Positions 36,333 to 46,349 of a DNA stretch of 64,000 nucleotides are shown piece after piece; position 1 is the first letter of the stretch, and the number at the start of each line of letters is the position of its first letter. The notes below the pieces were generated by a model, which saw nothing but the letters and a program-made list of their open reading frames with translations, was not told where the DNA came from and searched no databases. Origin of the DNA: an uncultured Pelagibacteraceae bacterium. GTDB lineage: Bacteria; Pseudomonadota; Alphaproteobacteria; Pelagibacterales; Pelagibacteraceae. The stretch covers positions 1 through 64,000 of the forward strand of contig CACIVM010000001.1 of the NCBI GenBank assembly GCA_902590115.1. The letters run 5' to 3'. The translations under genes were made by a program, and so were the position numbers.

Positions 36333-37695
36333 TTATCTTAATCTTATTTTTTATTAGATACAAAAAAATTAAAGATGGGATAACCATTATAGCAGTGATG
36401 ATGAAAAATATTCCCCAATCACCATTTAACCAATCTACTAATGCCCCTGAGGATGCAGCAAGCGTAGTTCTTCCAGCTGTTCCAATAGAAGCAAGTAATG
36501 CATACTGAGTGGCTGTATAGTTTCGATCCACAAGCATTGATATAAATGCTACAAAAGCAACTGTTGCAAAAGCTGCAGCAATATCATCAAATATAACAGC
36601 AACAGCAAAAAGTAACTCAGACTTACCACTCCAAGCTAAAATAGAAAATAATAAATTAGTAGATGCCATTAAAATTCCTGAAACAAACATTGCTGTAATA
36701 ACTCCGGATCTAATAGCAAACAATCCTCCTAATAGAGTAAAAACTACAGTAGTAACCCAACCTAGACCTTTGGAATAAAGAGCAATATCTGTTTTAGTGA
36801 ATCCTATTTCTTTATAAAATATTACGGACATTCTACCTAAAAAAGCTTCACCAATTTTAAATAAAAAAACGAATCCAAGAATAGCGATTGCAATTTTTAA
36901 ACCATTTTTTTTAAAGAAACTAACAATAGGACTTACTACGGTGCTTGTTATCCATACTGTGGATCTAGTTAAAAAATTTTGTGAATTAAATTTTATAGAT
37001 AACACTCTGTCATTTTCTGTCTGAGCTCTTTCTCTATCAGTTTGTATTTCTTTTACAAATAGAAGTAGTGCATTGCAAAGTATTATGATTAAACATAAAA
37101 TTAAAAAAGTAATTTGCCAGTAATTTAAAAATCCCATTGATTGAAAAAAATCTGCAGTTTTTAAAGAGATAACTCCTCCCAATTTATAACCTGTCCACCA
37201 ACCAACAACTGCCATGGCAGCTCCTGCTTGCATCGATTTTCCCTCATTCTCTCCAATTTGCTCAATACGAAGAGCGTCTACTGTTATATCTTGCGTTGCA
37301 GAGGCTGTAGCTATAACTAGACCAATCAAAATTACTAATGCTAAATTTTTTGTAGGATCAATAAAACTCCACATTACCAGACTAGTTAAAATTATTGATT
37401 GCATAGCAATTATCCAGGCTTTTCTATGTCCAATTTTTTTTGTTAACCATGGTATTTGTAATCTATCGATTAATGGTGCCCATAAATAATTAAAAGCATA
37501 AACGCCGAAAATTAAACCTGCCCATCCAATAGTGCTTCTGCTAAGATTATTTTCTTGTAACCAAATACTTAAACTACTTCCAATTATTACCCAAGGGAAA
37601 CCACTTATTGCGCCCAATAAAAGAATTTTGAGCATTCGTTTATCAAAATAAATTGAAAAGCTTTCAGATAGAGTGATTTTTTTTTGTATGTCCAT
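36325..37695 (-). CDS. AmpG-like muropeptide MFS permease
   Basis: A 456-residue MFS protein with about 12 to 14 spans. The N-terminal region (FSIYFDKRMLKILLLGAISGFPWVII split across the first span), NYLWAPLIDR and GHRKAWI, and DITVDALRIE in the fourth/fifth span region are AmpG family features. AmpG brings GlcNAc-anhydroMurNAc peptides from periplasm to cytoplasm. Translation is coupled to the NlpC/P60 peptidase. It may share a promoter with trkH, 12 bases upstream on the same strand. Confidence 0.88.
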   Translation of the reverse strand: MDIQKKITLSESFSIYFDKRMLKILLLGAISGFPWVIIGSSLSIWLQENNLSRSTIGWAGLIFGVYAFNYLWAPLIDRLQIPWLTKKIGHRKAWIIAMQSIILTSLVMWSFIDPTKNLALVILIGLVIATASATQDITVDALRIEQIGENEGKSMQAGAAMAVVGWWTGYKLGGVISLKTADFFQSMGFLNYWQITFLILCLIIILCNALLLFVKEIQTDRERAQTENDRVLSIKFNSQNFLTRSTVWITSTVVSPIVSFFKKNGLKIAIAILGFVFLFKIGEAFLGRMSVIFYKEIGFTKTDIALYSKGLGWVTTVVFTLLGGLFAIRSGVITAMFVSGILMASTNLLFSILAWSGKSELLFAVAVIFDDIAAAFATVAFVAFISMLVDRNYTATQYALLASIGTAGRTTLAASSGALVDWLNGDWGIFFIITAIMVIPSLIFLYLIKNKIKIND

Positions 37696-37707
37696 AATTA
37701 AGATAAA

Positions 37708-39156
37708 TCAATTTCTCCAAAAAGAAGGAAAAAATAATACTAATACTGCAAATAGTTCTAATCTTCCCAACAGCATTCCAAAACATAGAATCCACTTCGA
37801 AATATCAGGTATAGATTTATAATTTCCATTAGGCCCTATAATTTCCCCTAAGCCTGGTCCTACATTAGAGATTGCACTGGCAGCTCCGGAAATAGAGGTA
37901 AGCAAATCAAGCCCCGTTAAAGATAATAATAATGATATGAAAAAAAATATAAACAAAAAAGAAAATATAAAAATAATTACTGAATTGATAAAATTATCAG
38001 ATATTTTTTGATTATTATATTTTATAATATTGATACTATTTGGATAAATTAATTTTTTTATTTGATTAATTAAAAATAAAAATAGCATCTGGAATCTAAA
38101 TATTTTTATTCCACATGCGGTAGATCCAGCACAACCACCTATAAACATTAATAAGATAAAAAATATGAGAGAAAAATTTCCCCATAAGCTAAAATCATCA
38201 GTTACATATCCAGTACCAGATAAAATAGAAACAACATTAAATGATGAAATTCTAATTTTATCTAATATTGAGCTACTATCGTTAATTAAAAATAGGTAAA
38301 AAAACATAATTAGAATTGATATACATAACAAATAGATAAGACCTTTTATTTGAACATCCTGAATGAAAATTTTTCTATTTCCTTTTATAAATTTTAAATA
38401 AGCAATAAAAGGTATACTGCCTAGAATAATAAAAATACTTGCAATAATTTCAATATTGGAATTTTTGAAAAATCCAATAGACTGATTATGAGTTGAAAAT
38501 CCGCCGGTAGCAATAGTAGTCATTGAATGCGCAATACTATCAAAAAAACTCATACCACATATTAAATAAAAGAACCCACATACCGCAGTTAACATTAAAT
38601 AGATCAAAATTATTATTGTAGCAACTTCGATGGTTCTTGGGAGAATTTTTTCAGTAGAGTCCGGACCTTCCATCTTAAAAAGCTGCATTCCACCAACGCT
38701 TAGTAATGGTAGTATTGTAATGGCCATAACCACTATTCCAACCCCCCCTAACCATTGCATTAATGCTCTCCAAATTAAAATACTTTTTGGTGCGTTATCC
38801 AAGTCAGTTATGATTGTAGCTCCAGTGGTTGTAATGCCCGACATACTCTCAAAGAACGCTTCGCTGATAGAGAAGTTTATTGGTGATAGTAAAAAAGGTA
38901 AACTTCCAAATATAGCTATTGTTGTCCATGCGAAACTTGAAAAAAGAAATGTTTGTTGTAAGTTTAATTTAAAATCTTTTTCTAAATTAGCTAAAATAAA
39001 TAATATACCTAAAAAAACAGTTATTAGGGATGCTGAAAAAAAGCTGTGACTATTCTCCTTATAAAAAATCTGTACTCCGTAAGGTATTAACATAAAAAAC
39101 CCTAAAATTACCAAAAGAATACCAATGAGAAAAAAAACCGTTTTATTTGCAATCAT
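37708..39156 (-). CDS. trkH: TrkH/KtrB-family potassium uptake subunit
   Basis: A 482-residue channel-like transporter with four M1-P-M2 repeats. Filter-type glycine turns are visible as SGITTTGATI, IATGGFSTHN, LSGTGYVTDD and AISNVGPGLG. TrkH imports K+ with the NAD-binding regulator TrkA, which is not encoded here. It is the first gene of a possible trkH-ampG-nlpC unit; only 12 bases separate it from ampG. Membrane protein, full length. Confidence 0.93.
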   Translation of the reverse strand: MIANKTVFFLIGILLVILGFFMLIPYGVQIFYKENSHSFFSASLITVFLGILFILANLEKDFKLNLQQTFLFSSFAWTTIAIFGSLPFLLSPINFSISEAFFESMSGITTTGATIITDLDNAPKSILIWRALMQWLGGVGIVVMAITILPLLSVGGMQLFKMEGPDSTEKILPRTIEVATIIILIYLMLTAVCGFFYLICGMSFFDSIAHSMTTIATGGFSTHNQSIGFFKNSNIEIIASIFIILGSIPFIAYLKFIKGNRKIFIQDVQIKGLIYLLCISILIMFFYLFLINDSSSILDKIRISSFNVVSILSGTGYVTDDFSLWGNFSLIFFILLMFIGGCAGSTACGIKIFRFQMLFLFLINQIKKLIYPNSINIIKYNNQKISDNFINSVIIFIFSFLFIFFFISLLLSLTGLDLLTSISGAASAISNVGPGLGEIIGPNGNYKSIPDISKWILCFGMLLGRLELFAVLVLFFPSFWRN

Positions 39157-39201
39157 AGAAATTAAGATTATTTAAATAGTAAGAAAATTCAACTTAATAT
39201 C

Positions 39202-39231
39202 TTGTATTTTAAAGTGTATTTTGTATATAAA
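39202..39231 (+). promoter_or_regulatory. weak candidate promoter for lysS
   Basis: TTGTAT (39202-39207), an 18-base spacer, then TATAAA (39226-39231) lie 18 bases upstream of the lysS ATG in the divergent trkH-lysS gap. The -10 is good, the -35 matches only half, and the region is nearly pure A/T. Confidence 0.35.
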
Positions 39232-39249
39232 ATTTAATAAACCATTAAT

Positions 39250-40812
39250 ATGCTTGATAAAAACCTTTTACAATCAACATCATCATGGCCTTTTGTTGAA
39301 ATCAGGAAACTTCTTAAAGATAGAAAAGATCAGATAAATAAAAAAAAAAAAATTATTTTCCAAACTGGTTATGGACCTAGTGGTTTACCACATATTGGTA
39401 CATTTGGTGAAGTAGCTAGAACTACGATGATGATAAATGCTTTAAGTCATTTAGAAAAAATTGACAATGAATTAATCACATTTTCTGACGATATGGATGG
39501 TCTAAGAAAAATACCTGACAATGTACCTAACAAAGATTTATTAAAAGAAAATCTTGGAAAACCTTTAACTTCTATTCCTGATCCATTTAATAAATATTCA
39601 AGTTTTGGAGAACATAATAATGAATTATTAAAAAAATTTTTAAAAAAATTTAATTTTGAATTTAACTTTAAAAGTTCAACTGAAAATTATACAACGGGTA
39701 TTTTTAACAACTCTTTAATTAGAGTTTCAGAAAAGTACGAAGAAATTATGAACTTGATTTTACCTACATTAAGATCTGAAAGAAAAAAAACTTATAGTCC
39801 GTATTTACCTTTGTGTCCTGAAACAGGAAAAGTGTTGGAAATTCCACTTATTGAAATAGACAATAAGAGTCATAAAGCCATCTTTGACAATAATGGAAAA
39901 AAATTCGAGACAAGTATAATTGATGGAAAATGTAAGCTTCAATGGAAAGTTGATTGGGCAATGAGATGGTTTACTTTTGATGTCGATTTTGAAATGTACG
40001 GTAAAGATTTGAGTGAAAGTGCAATATTATCTAGTAAAATTTGTAAAATATTAGGCAAGAAACCACCCAATGGTTTTGCTTATGAATTATTTCTAGATGA
40101 AAAAGGAGAAAAAATTTCAAAATCAAAAGGCAACGGCATTACAATAGAGCAGTGGCTCAAATATGCGTCTCCAGAAAGTTTGACATTATATATGTATCAA
40201 AATCCAAGAAGGGCTAAAAAACTATATTCTGAGGTTGTGCCAAAAGCAGTAGACGACTACTTAGAGCTCACAGAAAAATTTGAAAGTCAAAATACTAAAG
40301 ACAAATTACTAAACCCGGTTTGGCATGTACACAACGGAAATCCACCTAAAGAAAAATTTATAATGACTTTTTCAATGCTTCTTAACCTAGCGAGCTCAAG
40401 TAATGCTGATGATAAGAAAACATTATGGAAGTTTATAAATAGGTTTCATAAAAATATTAGCCCAAATAATTATCCTATGCTTGATAGTCTAACAAATTAC
40501 GCTATAGATTACTTTAGAGATAAAATTAAACCAGAAAAAAAATATAAGAAACCAAGTAATGAAGAAAAAAAATCACTTTTAAATCTAGCAGAAGCGATTG
40601 ACTCTGTAAGTCAATCCTCCTCACCCGAAGATATTCAAACTGTGGTATACTCAGTTGGTAAAAAGAATGGTTATGAAAAAAATTTAAGAGATTGGTTCAA
40701 ATTAATTTATAAAGTTCTCTTTGGTGACAATGACGGGCCTAGAATGGGTTTTTTTATAAGTTATTTTGGAATAAAAGAGACTGTGAAATTAATAAAGGAC
40801 AAAGTAAATTAA
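39250..40812 (+). CDS. lysS: lysyl-tRNA synthetase, class I
   Basis: A 520-residue class I (archaeal-type) LysRS, as found in many Alphaproteobacteria. The HIGH-like motif HIGTF is at residues 48-52 in GYGPSGLPHIG, and the KMSKS-like motif KISKSKGNG near 291-299. A middle zinc-ribbon-like segment (LCPETGKVLEIPL) is reduced. The C-terminal alpha-helical anticodon domain is present. It charges tRNA-Lys, replacing the class II enzyme. The stop overlaps the pyrD start (TAATG). Confidence 0.96.
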   Translation: MLDKNLLQSTSSWPFVEIRKLLKDRKDQINKKKKIIFQTGYGPSGLPHIGTFGEVARTTMMINALSHLEKIDNELITFSDDMDGLRKIPDNVPNKDLLKENLGKPLTSIPDPFNKYSSFGEHNNELLKKFLKKFNFEFNFKSSTENYTTGIFNNSLIRVSEKYEEIMNLILPTLRSERKKTYSPYLPLCPETGKVLEIPLIEIDNKSHKAIFDNNGKKFETSIIDGKCKLQWKVDWAMRWFTFDVDFEMYGKDLSESAILSSKICKILGKKPPNGFAYELFLDEKGEKISKSKGNGITIEQWLKYASPESLTLYMYQNPRRAKKLYSEVVPKAVDDYLELTEKFESQNTKDKLLNPVWHVHNGNPPKEKFIMTFSMLLNLASSSNADDKKTLWKFINRFHKNISPNNYPMLDSLTNYAIDYFRDKIKPEKKYKKPSNEEKKSLLNLAEAIDSVSQSSSPEDIQTVVYSVGKKNGYEKNLRDWFKLIYKVLFGDNDGPRMGFFISYFGIKETVKLIKDKVN

Positions 40813-41867
40813 TGTTTTCATTTTTAAGACCTTTCATATTTAATTTAGATCCAGAAACTGCCCATGATCTTGCCATTAAATCACTTAAAGTGGATTTAAT
40901 TCCAGAGGTTTTTTATAAAACTGAAGGAGAAGATTTACTTAAAATAAATGTATTGCATAAAACTTTTAAAAATCCTGTAGGTCTTGCAGCTGGTTTTGAT
41001 AAGAGTGCAGAAGTTTATAATTCCTTGTTCAAGTTAGGTTTTGGATTTGTAGAAGTGGGCACAATTACTCCAAAAAGACAATTTGGTAATCCCAAACCTA
41101 GAGTATTCAGATTAGAGAAAGATAAGGCTTTAATTAATAGGTTAGGATTTAACAATGATGGGGTAGAAGAAGTTCAAAAAAGACTTCAAAGAAATCAACC
41201 TAATGGAGTCTTAGGTATAAATGTTGGACCAAATAAAAGCACAAAAAATAAAGACGATGACTATATTTATTGTTTAAAAAGAATACATCAATATGCGGAT
41301 TATATTACAATAAATATTTCTTCACCAAATACAGAAAATTTAAGAAAGTTTCATCAAAAAGAAAATTTTACTCACCTGCTCAAAAAAATAGATAAAGTTA
41401 GAAATGAAAATAAAATAAAAAAGCCTGTTTTGATAAAAATCTCACCAGATATAGATGAAAACGATATTGGTCATTTAATTGAGATCTCGTTACAATTTGA
41501 TATAGAGGGTATTATAATATCAAATACTTCAGATATTAATCGTGAAAATTTGATTGATAAAAAAAAGTCAGAGCCTGGTGGTCTTTCAGGTAAACCAATC
41601 AACGAGCTGTCAAATCGACTGATAAAAAAATTCTTTACCGAGTCCAAAGGTAAATTAACAATAATCGGAGTAGGTGGAGTTGACTCAGGGCGTTGTGTAT
41701 TTGAAAAAATTATTTCAGGAGCTAGTCTTGTACAATTATATACTGGTATGGTTTATAAAGGCCCTGGTATTGTAAAAGCTATAAAATCAGAGTTAATAAA
41801 TATTTTAAGAAGGGAAAAAGTTACTAAAATTTCTGATATTATAGGATCAGGTGCTAAGAATAGCTAA
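40812..41867 (+). CDS. pyrD: dihydroorotate dehydrogenase (quinone), class 2
   Basis: A 351-residue FMN enzyme converting dihydroorotate to orotate with electrons to the quinone pool. The N-terminal amphipathic membrane-docking helices (FLRPFIFNLDPETAHDLAIKS), AAGFDKSAE, NRLGFNNDGV and the class-2 catalytic serine region ISSPNTENLR are seen, followed by IGVGGVDSG and LYTGMVYKGP for FMN phosphate binding. Inner-membrane associated. Coupled to lysS upstream; rpmB follows after a promoter-like gap. Confidence 0.97.
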   Translation: MFSFLRPFIFNLDPETAHDLAIKSLKVDLIPEVFYKTEGEDLLKINVLHKTFKNPVGLAAGFDKSAEVYNSLFKLGFGFVEVGTITPKRQFGNPKPRVFRLEKDKALINRLGFNNDGVEEVQKRLQRNQPNGVLGINVGPNKSTKNKDDDYIYCLKRIHQYADYITINISSPNTENLRKFHQKENFTHLLKKIDKVRNENKIKKPVLIKISPDIDENDIGHLIEISLQFDIEGIIISNTSDINRENLIDKKKSEPGGLSGKPINELSNRLIKKFFTESKGKLTIIGVGGVDSGRCVFEKIISGASLVQLYTGMVYKGPGIVKAIKSELINILRREKVTKISDIIGSGAKNS

Positions 41868-41879
41868 AAAAATAAAAAC

Positions 41880-41908
41880 TTGACCTGCCAACTTGCATTA
41901 CATATATA
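41880..41908 (+). promoter_or_regulatory. candidate sigma-70 promoter for rpmB
   Basis: TTGACC (41880-41885), a 17-base spacer of mixed composition, then TATATA (41903-41908); a TATAAG two bases further is an alternative. The rpmB ATG is at 41921, giving a leader of about six bases. No Shine-Dalgarno is visible. Confidence 0.55.
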
Positions 41909-41920
41909 AGTTAAGAATTT

Positions 41921-42202
41921 ATGACAAAAAAATGTGAATTAACCGGTGTTTCTCCTTTAAAAGGTCACAACGTTAGTCATGCTAACAATAAAACTAAAAG
42001 ACGTTTTTTTCCGAATTTGAAAAAGATTGTTTTTAGAAGTGATAGGCTTAAAAAAAATATAAGACTTAATGTTACAAATGCTGCGCTTAGAACAGTTGAT
42101 TTTAAAGGCGGCTTAGATAAATTTTTACTTAATGCGAAAAGAAAAAAATTATCAGATAGGGTCAAAAAAATAAAAATTGCCTTACATGATAATAACAAAT
42201 GA
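41921..42202 (+). CDS. rpmB: 50S ribosomal protein L28
   Basis: A 93-residue bL28. CELTGVSPLKGHNVSHANNKTKRRFFPNL is the family's N-terminal core (split here by the length rule: CELTG, SHANNKTKRRFFPNL). VTNAALRTVDFKGGLDKFL completes the fold. Basic, 23S rRNA binding. It has its own promoter-like sequence just upstream, and its stop overlaps the next gene by ATGA. Confidence 0.97.
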   Translation: MTKKCELTGVSPLKGHNVSHANNKTKRRFFPNLKKIVFRSDRLKKNIRLNVTNAALRTVDFKGGLDKFLLNAKRKKLSDRVKKIKIALHDNNK

Positions 42203-42774
42203 ATTTACAAAAAAAACTACTAATTTTTCTTTCATTATCAATGGGAATAGTAGTTGTTACTTCAAATTATTTAGTTCAATTTCCATTTAATTATTTAAAT
42301 TTAGGTGAGATTTTAACTTTTGGAGCTTTTAGTTACCCAATAACATTTCTAATTACTGATTTAGCCAATAGGGCGTTTGGACAACAAATTGCAAGGAAAA
42401 TTGTTTATATTGGATTTGTAATTGGAATTTTATTGACACTTTTCGTCTCAACAAATTTCAAAGATATTATTTCAATTAGAATTGCCATAGGATCTGGTTT
42501 TGCTTTTTTTATAGCGCAAAATTTAGATATAAAAGTTTTTGATATTTTTAGAAAAAATAAAATTTGGTATCTAGCGCCATTCATTTCTTCCACTATAGGA
42601 TCAATAGCTGATACTTTTCTTTTTTTCTCAATAGCATTTTACAATACTGGTATACCGTGGATAACACTTGCAGTTGGTGATCTACTTGTTAAGTTTTTAA
42701 TCGCTCTGATTATGTTGATACCTTTCAGAATTTTTGTTAAAAAATACTTAATTTCTTTTAATCAAGTAACTTAA
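42199..42774 (+). CDS. queuosine-precursor transporter (VUT family, YhhQ)
   Basis: A 191-residue membrane protein with about six spans, of the VUT_1/YhhQ family. [19 protein letters not shown] near residue 50 is the diagnostic segment, and [20 protein letters not shown] the second. YhhQ imports 7-cyano-7-deazaguanine or related bases for tRNA queuosine. Co-translated with rpmB via ATGA. Its last four bases overlap the convergent cobT stop. Confidence 0.87.
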   Translation: MNLQKKLLIFLSLSMGIVVVTSNYLVQFPFNYLNLGEILTFGAFSYPITFLITDLANRAFGQQIARKIVYIGFVIGILLTLFVSTNFKDIISIRIAIGSGFAFFIAQNLDIKVFDIFRKNKIWYLAPFISSTIGSIADTFLFFSIAFYNTGIPWITLAVGDLLVKFLIALIMLIPFRIFVKKYLISFNQVT

Positions 42775-44576
42775 GCTGAATTTTTTCTCTCTGAAAATAA
42801 ATCAGATAGTTGATTTATCATTACGTCACCTAAGTCTTGAACATCAGTTATTTTAATAGCTTTATTGTAGTATCTGGTAACATCATGGCCTATTCCAATT
42901 GCAAGTAGTTCTAAATTTGTTTTATTTTCAATCCATTTTACGATATTTTTCAAATTTGTTTCTAAAAAGTCACTTGAATTGGTTGACAAAGTCGAGTCAT
43001 CTACTGGTGCTCCATCAGAAATGACCATCAAAATTTTTCTTTCTTCCTTCCTTGTGATCATTTTATTGTAGGCCCAATTGAGTGCTTCCCCGTCGATGTT
43101 TTCTTTTAATAAACCCTCTTTAAGCATAAGACCCATATTTTTCTTAGCTAATCTCCAAGGTGTGTCAGCAGATTTATAAATAATGTGTCTTAAATCGTTT
43201 AAACGTCCTGGAAATGTAGGTTTATTGTTATTCATCCATAACTCTCTACTTGAACCACCTTTCCAGTGCTTTGTTGTGAAGCCTAAAATTTCAACTTTTA
43301 CAGAGCATCTTTCTAAAGTTCTTGATAATATATCAGCGCAAATTGCAGCCACTGAAATTGGCTTACCTCTCATTGAACCAGAATTATCAATTAAAATTGT
43401 CACAAGTGTATCTTTAAAATCAATTTCTCTCTCTTTTTTAAAAGATAGTGAATTAAACGGATCAACAATTATTCTTGTTAATCTTGAAGAGTCTAAAATT
43501 CCTTCATCTAAATCAAAATTCCAAGATCTATTTTGTTTTGCCAAAAGTTTTCTTTGTAGTTTATTTGCTAATTTAGAAATGAATGTTTTGAGATTTAATA
43601 ATTGTTGATCTAAGTTTTGTCTTAGCCTATTTAACTCCTCGTCACTTTCGAGGTCTTCCGCTTTAATTACCTCGTCAAACTCTTTGGTAAAAACCTTATA
43701 TTTCAGATCATCAAAGCTATTTCTTCCCTCCCTCTTGTTATCAGAGCCTGTGATGGTTTCCTCAATTTCTACATCCTCAGCTTCTTTATGAACATCTTTA
43801 CTATTATCCTTTTTCTCAGCTAGAGACGTATCCATGGCCATTTCTTTATAATTTTCATCTTTTAAATCCTCATTTTCAGCATCTCCAATATTCTCACTTT
43901 TATGATTATTTTTTTCAATACTCTCATTTTTTTTCTCATTTTTTTCTGATAATTCTTCAAATTGTAAATTTTTAATTATATTTGATATTAATGAATTAAA
44001 TTTTGCTTGATTATTAATCAAATTATTTAAATTATTTATTTCATTTTTCAAAGCACCATCAAAATTTTTTTTTATTTTTTTCAATTTTTGTTGAGTATAA
44101 TTTTGTTTTTTTTTTCCAACAATTTTCTCTCGTAAATAATTTTCAAATACTTCGTAAATTAATTTTTCTTGATTATTTTCCGTTTGATCAAATTTTTTCT
44201 TTTCATAAAATTTTTGTAAATTATTTTTAATTCCTTTAAAATTAAGCATTCCTATTTTTTCACATCTTATTTTTTCAGCAATTTTATAAAGTTTTTTGTT
44301 TATATTTCCATCTGGTTCAAAATTCTTAAGAATTTTATTATTACTATACCTAAGTTTTAGCGACTCAGAGTCAGCATGTGCTCTTGTCTTCAAATATTCA
44401 GATTGTTTGTTTATATTTTCAAGATTAGGTAAATTTATAATTTTATTATTAGAGGAAATATCACTTGAGTCTCCAAAATTTATTTCAATGTCGTTTCTGT
44501 TTGATATTGTTTTTATAGTAGAAGTAATTGCTGTTTTAAATTTTTCTATATGATCTTGTTTTTTTTGCACTTTCAA
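42771..44576 (-). CDS. cobT: CobT-like VWA-domain protein (cobaltochelatase CobT family)
   Basis: A 601-residue protein. An N-terminal CobT domain is followed by a long Lys/Glu/Asn-rich charged linker (about 200-310) and a C-terminal von Willebrand A domain with the MIDAS motif DNSGSMRG (about residues 393-400) and [10 protein letters not shown]. CobT works with the AAA+ CobS to drive CobN in cobalt insertion. No cobN or other cobalamin gene is in this window. The start is TTG inside a TTGA overlap with cobS; GTG two codons later is an alternative. See findings for an alternative role. Confidence 0.87.
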   Translation of the reverse strand: MKVQKKQDHIEKFKTAITSTIKTISNRNDIEINFGDSSDISSNNKIINLPNLENINKQSEYLKTRAHADSESLKLRYSNNKILKNFEPDGNINKKLYKIAEKIRCEKIGMLNFKGIKNNLQKFYEKKKFDQTENNQEKLIYEVFENYLREKIVGKKKQNYTQQKLKKIKKNFDGALKNEINNLNNLINNQAKFNSLISNIIKNLQFEELSEKNEKKNESIEKNNHKSENIGDAENEDLKDENYKEMAMDTSLAEKKDNSKDVHKEAEDVEIEETITGSDNKREGRNSFDDLKYKVFTKEFDEVIKAEDLESDEELNRLRQNLDQQLLNLKTFISKLANKLQRKLLAKQNRSWNFDLDEGILDSSRLTRIIVDPFNSLSFKKEREIDFKDTLVTILIDNSGSMRGKPISVAAICADILSRTLERCSVKVEILGFTTKHWKGGSSRELWMNNNKPTFPGRLNDLRHIIYKSADTPWRLAKKNMGLMLKEGLLKENIDGEALNWAYNKMITRKEERKILMVISDGAPVDDSTLSTNSSDFLETNLKNIVKWIENKTNLELLAIGIGHDVTRYYNKAIKITDVQDLGDVMINQLSDLFSERKNSA

Positions 44577-45550
44577 ATTTTTAGGTTAACTGAAGACTCG
44601 GGTAAATCTTCACCAAAACATCTTTGATAATACTCTGATATTATTTTTTTCTCAATCTCATCGCATTTATTGAGAAAGGTTAATCTGAAAGAATATCCAG
44701 CATCCTTAAAAATTTTTGTATTTTCTGCCCAATGTAAAACTGTTCTCGGACTCATAACAGTAGAAATATCTCCATTAACAAATCCTTTTCTTGTAAGTTC
44801 TGCGACTTTTATCATACAAGTGATTAATTCTTTCCCATCCTTATTATTGAAAGATTTATTTTTTGATAAAATTATTTCGAACTCTTTTTCAAAAGACAAA
44901 TAGTTTAAAGTTGATACAATATTCCATCTGTCCATCTGTCCTTGATTGATTTGTTGAGTTCCATGATATAATCCAGTGGTATCACCTAATCCTACAGTAT
45001 TTGTTGTAGCAAACATTCTAAAGCAGTCGTGCTGCTCTAATACTTTATTTTTATCTAATAGTGTAAAATTTCCATCACTTTCTAAAACTCTTTGTATTAC
45101 GAACATTACATCAGGTCTTCCAGCATCATATTCATCGAAGACAAGCGCTATTGGATTTTGTATTGACCATGGTAAAATTCCTTCCTTGAATTCTGTGATT
45201 TGTTTACCATCTTTTAGTTTAATCGAGTCTTTACCTATTAAATCGATCCTACTTATGTGGCTATCTAAATTAACTCTAACACAGGGCCAGTTTAATCTTG
45301 CTGCGACTTGCTCTATATGTGTCGATTTCCCTGTCCCGTGGTATCCTTGGATTAAAACTCTTTTGTTATGCGCAAAGCCTGCAAGTATCGCTAAAGTTGT
45401 ATCTTTATCAAATTTATAATCCTCATCTAATTTAGGGACATACTCATTTTTTTTGGAGAAACCTTTTACTTCCATTTCTGTATTAAATCCAAAAATTTTA
45501 CTTACTGAAATTTTTGTGTCAGGTTTAGCTATAAAATTTGTGTTACTCAT
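44573..45550 (-). CDS. cobS: CobS-like AAA+ ATPase (cobaltochelatase CobS family)
   Basis: A 325-residue MoxR-clade AAA+ ATPase. Walker A is GYHGTGKST (Lys75), Walker [11 protein letters not shown] (Asp139-Glu140), with sensor 1 in FATTNTVG and the arginine-rich segment [11 protein letters not shown]. The CobS signature is the N-terminal [12 protein letters not shown]. With CobT it forms a two-ring chaperone machine. It overlaps dnaJ-like upstream (ATGA) and cobT downstream (TTGA), so the three are made together. Confidence 0.92.
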   Translation of the reverse strand: MSNTNFIAKPDTKISVSKIFGFNTEMEVKGFSKKNEYVPKLDEDYKFDKDTTLAILAGFAHNKRVLIQGYHGTGKSTHIEQVAARLNWPCVRVNLDSHISRIDLIGKDSIKLKDGKQITEFKEGILPWSIQNPIALVFDEYDAGRPDVMFVIQRVLESDGNFTLLDKNKVLEQHDCFRMFATTNTVGLGDTTGLYHGTQQINQGQMDRWNIVSTLNYLSFEKEFEIILSKNKSFNNKDGKELITCMIKVAELTRKGFVNGDISTVMSPRTVLHWAENTKIFKDAGYSFRLTFLNKCDEIEKKIISEYYQRCFGEDLPESSVNLKI

Positions 45551-46062
45551 TTTTTTCCAATTTTTGCTCTAAGTTCGCTATAAGCTAAAGTTATTTTTTT
45601 TAACTTATCTTCATATTTTTTACTACCCTGATTTTTATCAGGATGAAATTTCTTTACAAGTAATTTAAATCTTTTTTGGATTTCATCCATTTTTGCATCG
45701 TAATTTAATTCCATTATATCAAATGCATCTTTTTCCGCCTTAGATATTTTTGAATTCTTAAAATTTTTGAAATCAGATGAACCAAATATGTTCAGTTTAT
45801 CCTCTAAAGCATTATTCCATAAAATATTAAAAAAATTGTCCGAAGACGAAAAACTTTTAGTTAATTTATGCCATGTTACATCAGATTTAATGAAATATTC
45901 TATTTCATCTTGCGACATATTTTCAAAATAGTTCCATTTTTTATTAAATTCTCTTACATGTTCAAGGCAAAGAAGCCTAAATTTCTTGCTATTATCTTTC
46001 TCCAAAGGAGCTCTATATTTTCCTATCTCTTTACAATTTTCCCAATCACATATAATTTTCAT
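45547..46062 (-). CDS. DnaJ-domain co-chaperone upstream of cobST
   Basis: A 171-residue protein with a C-terminal J-domain of about 55 residues that contains the essential HPD (His140-Asp142, in KKFHPDKNQG). The N-terminal 100 residues start with a Cys pair (CDWENCKEIG) and a third Cys in LLCLEHVREF, a possible zinc knuckle. This DnaJ-like family regularly precedes cobS in Alphaproteobacteria. It should stimulate DnaK and may deliver a client to the CobS/CobT machine. Coupled to cobS by ATGA. Divergent from bolA across 32 bases. Confidence 0.88.
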   Translation of the reverse strand: MKIICDWENCKEIGKYRAPLEKDNSKKFRLLCLEHVREFNKKWNYFENMSQDEIEYFIKSDVTWHKLTKSFSSSDNFFNILWNNALEDKLNIFGSSDFKNFKNSKISKAEKDAFDIMELNYDAKMDEIQKRFKLLVKKFHPDKNQGSKKYEDKLKKITLAYSELRAKIGKK

Positions 46063-46094
46063 ATTAACCTCTTTTATATATAATAAATCTAATT

Positions 46095-46349
46095 ATGGAA
46101 ATTTATTTTGATACTATTAAAAAAAAACTAACAAAAAATTTAGAAATTGAAAAAATTGATATAATTGATAACTCTTATTTACATAAGAATCACAAAAGCT
46201 TCAGTCCAGAAAAATTTCATTTAAAAATCATCATAAAGTCAAATTTCTTAAAAAATATCTCAAAAATTTTAGCACATAAGAAAGTTATGTCCGTGTTAAA
46301 GAAGGATTTAAATAACAAGATACACGCTTTAGAAATTTTAATTATTTAA
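46095..46349 (+). CDS. BolA-family protein
   Basis: An 84-residue BolA/IbaG-type protein. The FHLKIIIKSNFLKNISKILAHKKVM region (about 36-60; H-rich helix-turn) corresponds to the RHRxVYxxL-type element, and the C-terminal LNNKIHALEILI matches IHALxIxA. BolA proteins bind [2Fe-2S] with monothiol glutaredoxins. It diverges from dnaJ-cobST and overlaps aroB's 3' end by 12 bases on the opposite strand. The conserved Cys/His ligand set is only partly visible. Confidence 0.8.
   Translation: MEIYFDTIKKKLTKNLEIEKIDIIDNSYLHKNHKSFSPEKFHLKIIIKSNFLKNISKILAHKKVMSVLKKDLNNKIHALEILII

Noticed and set aside
42771-45550. cobS-cobT as proof of vitamin B12 synthesis
   Set aside because: No other cobalamin gene lies in the window, and the AAA+/VWA pair could serve other targets.
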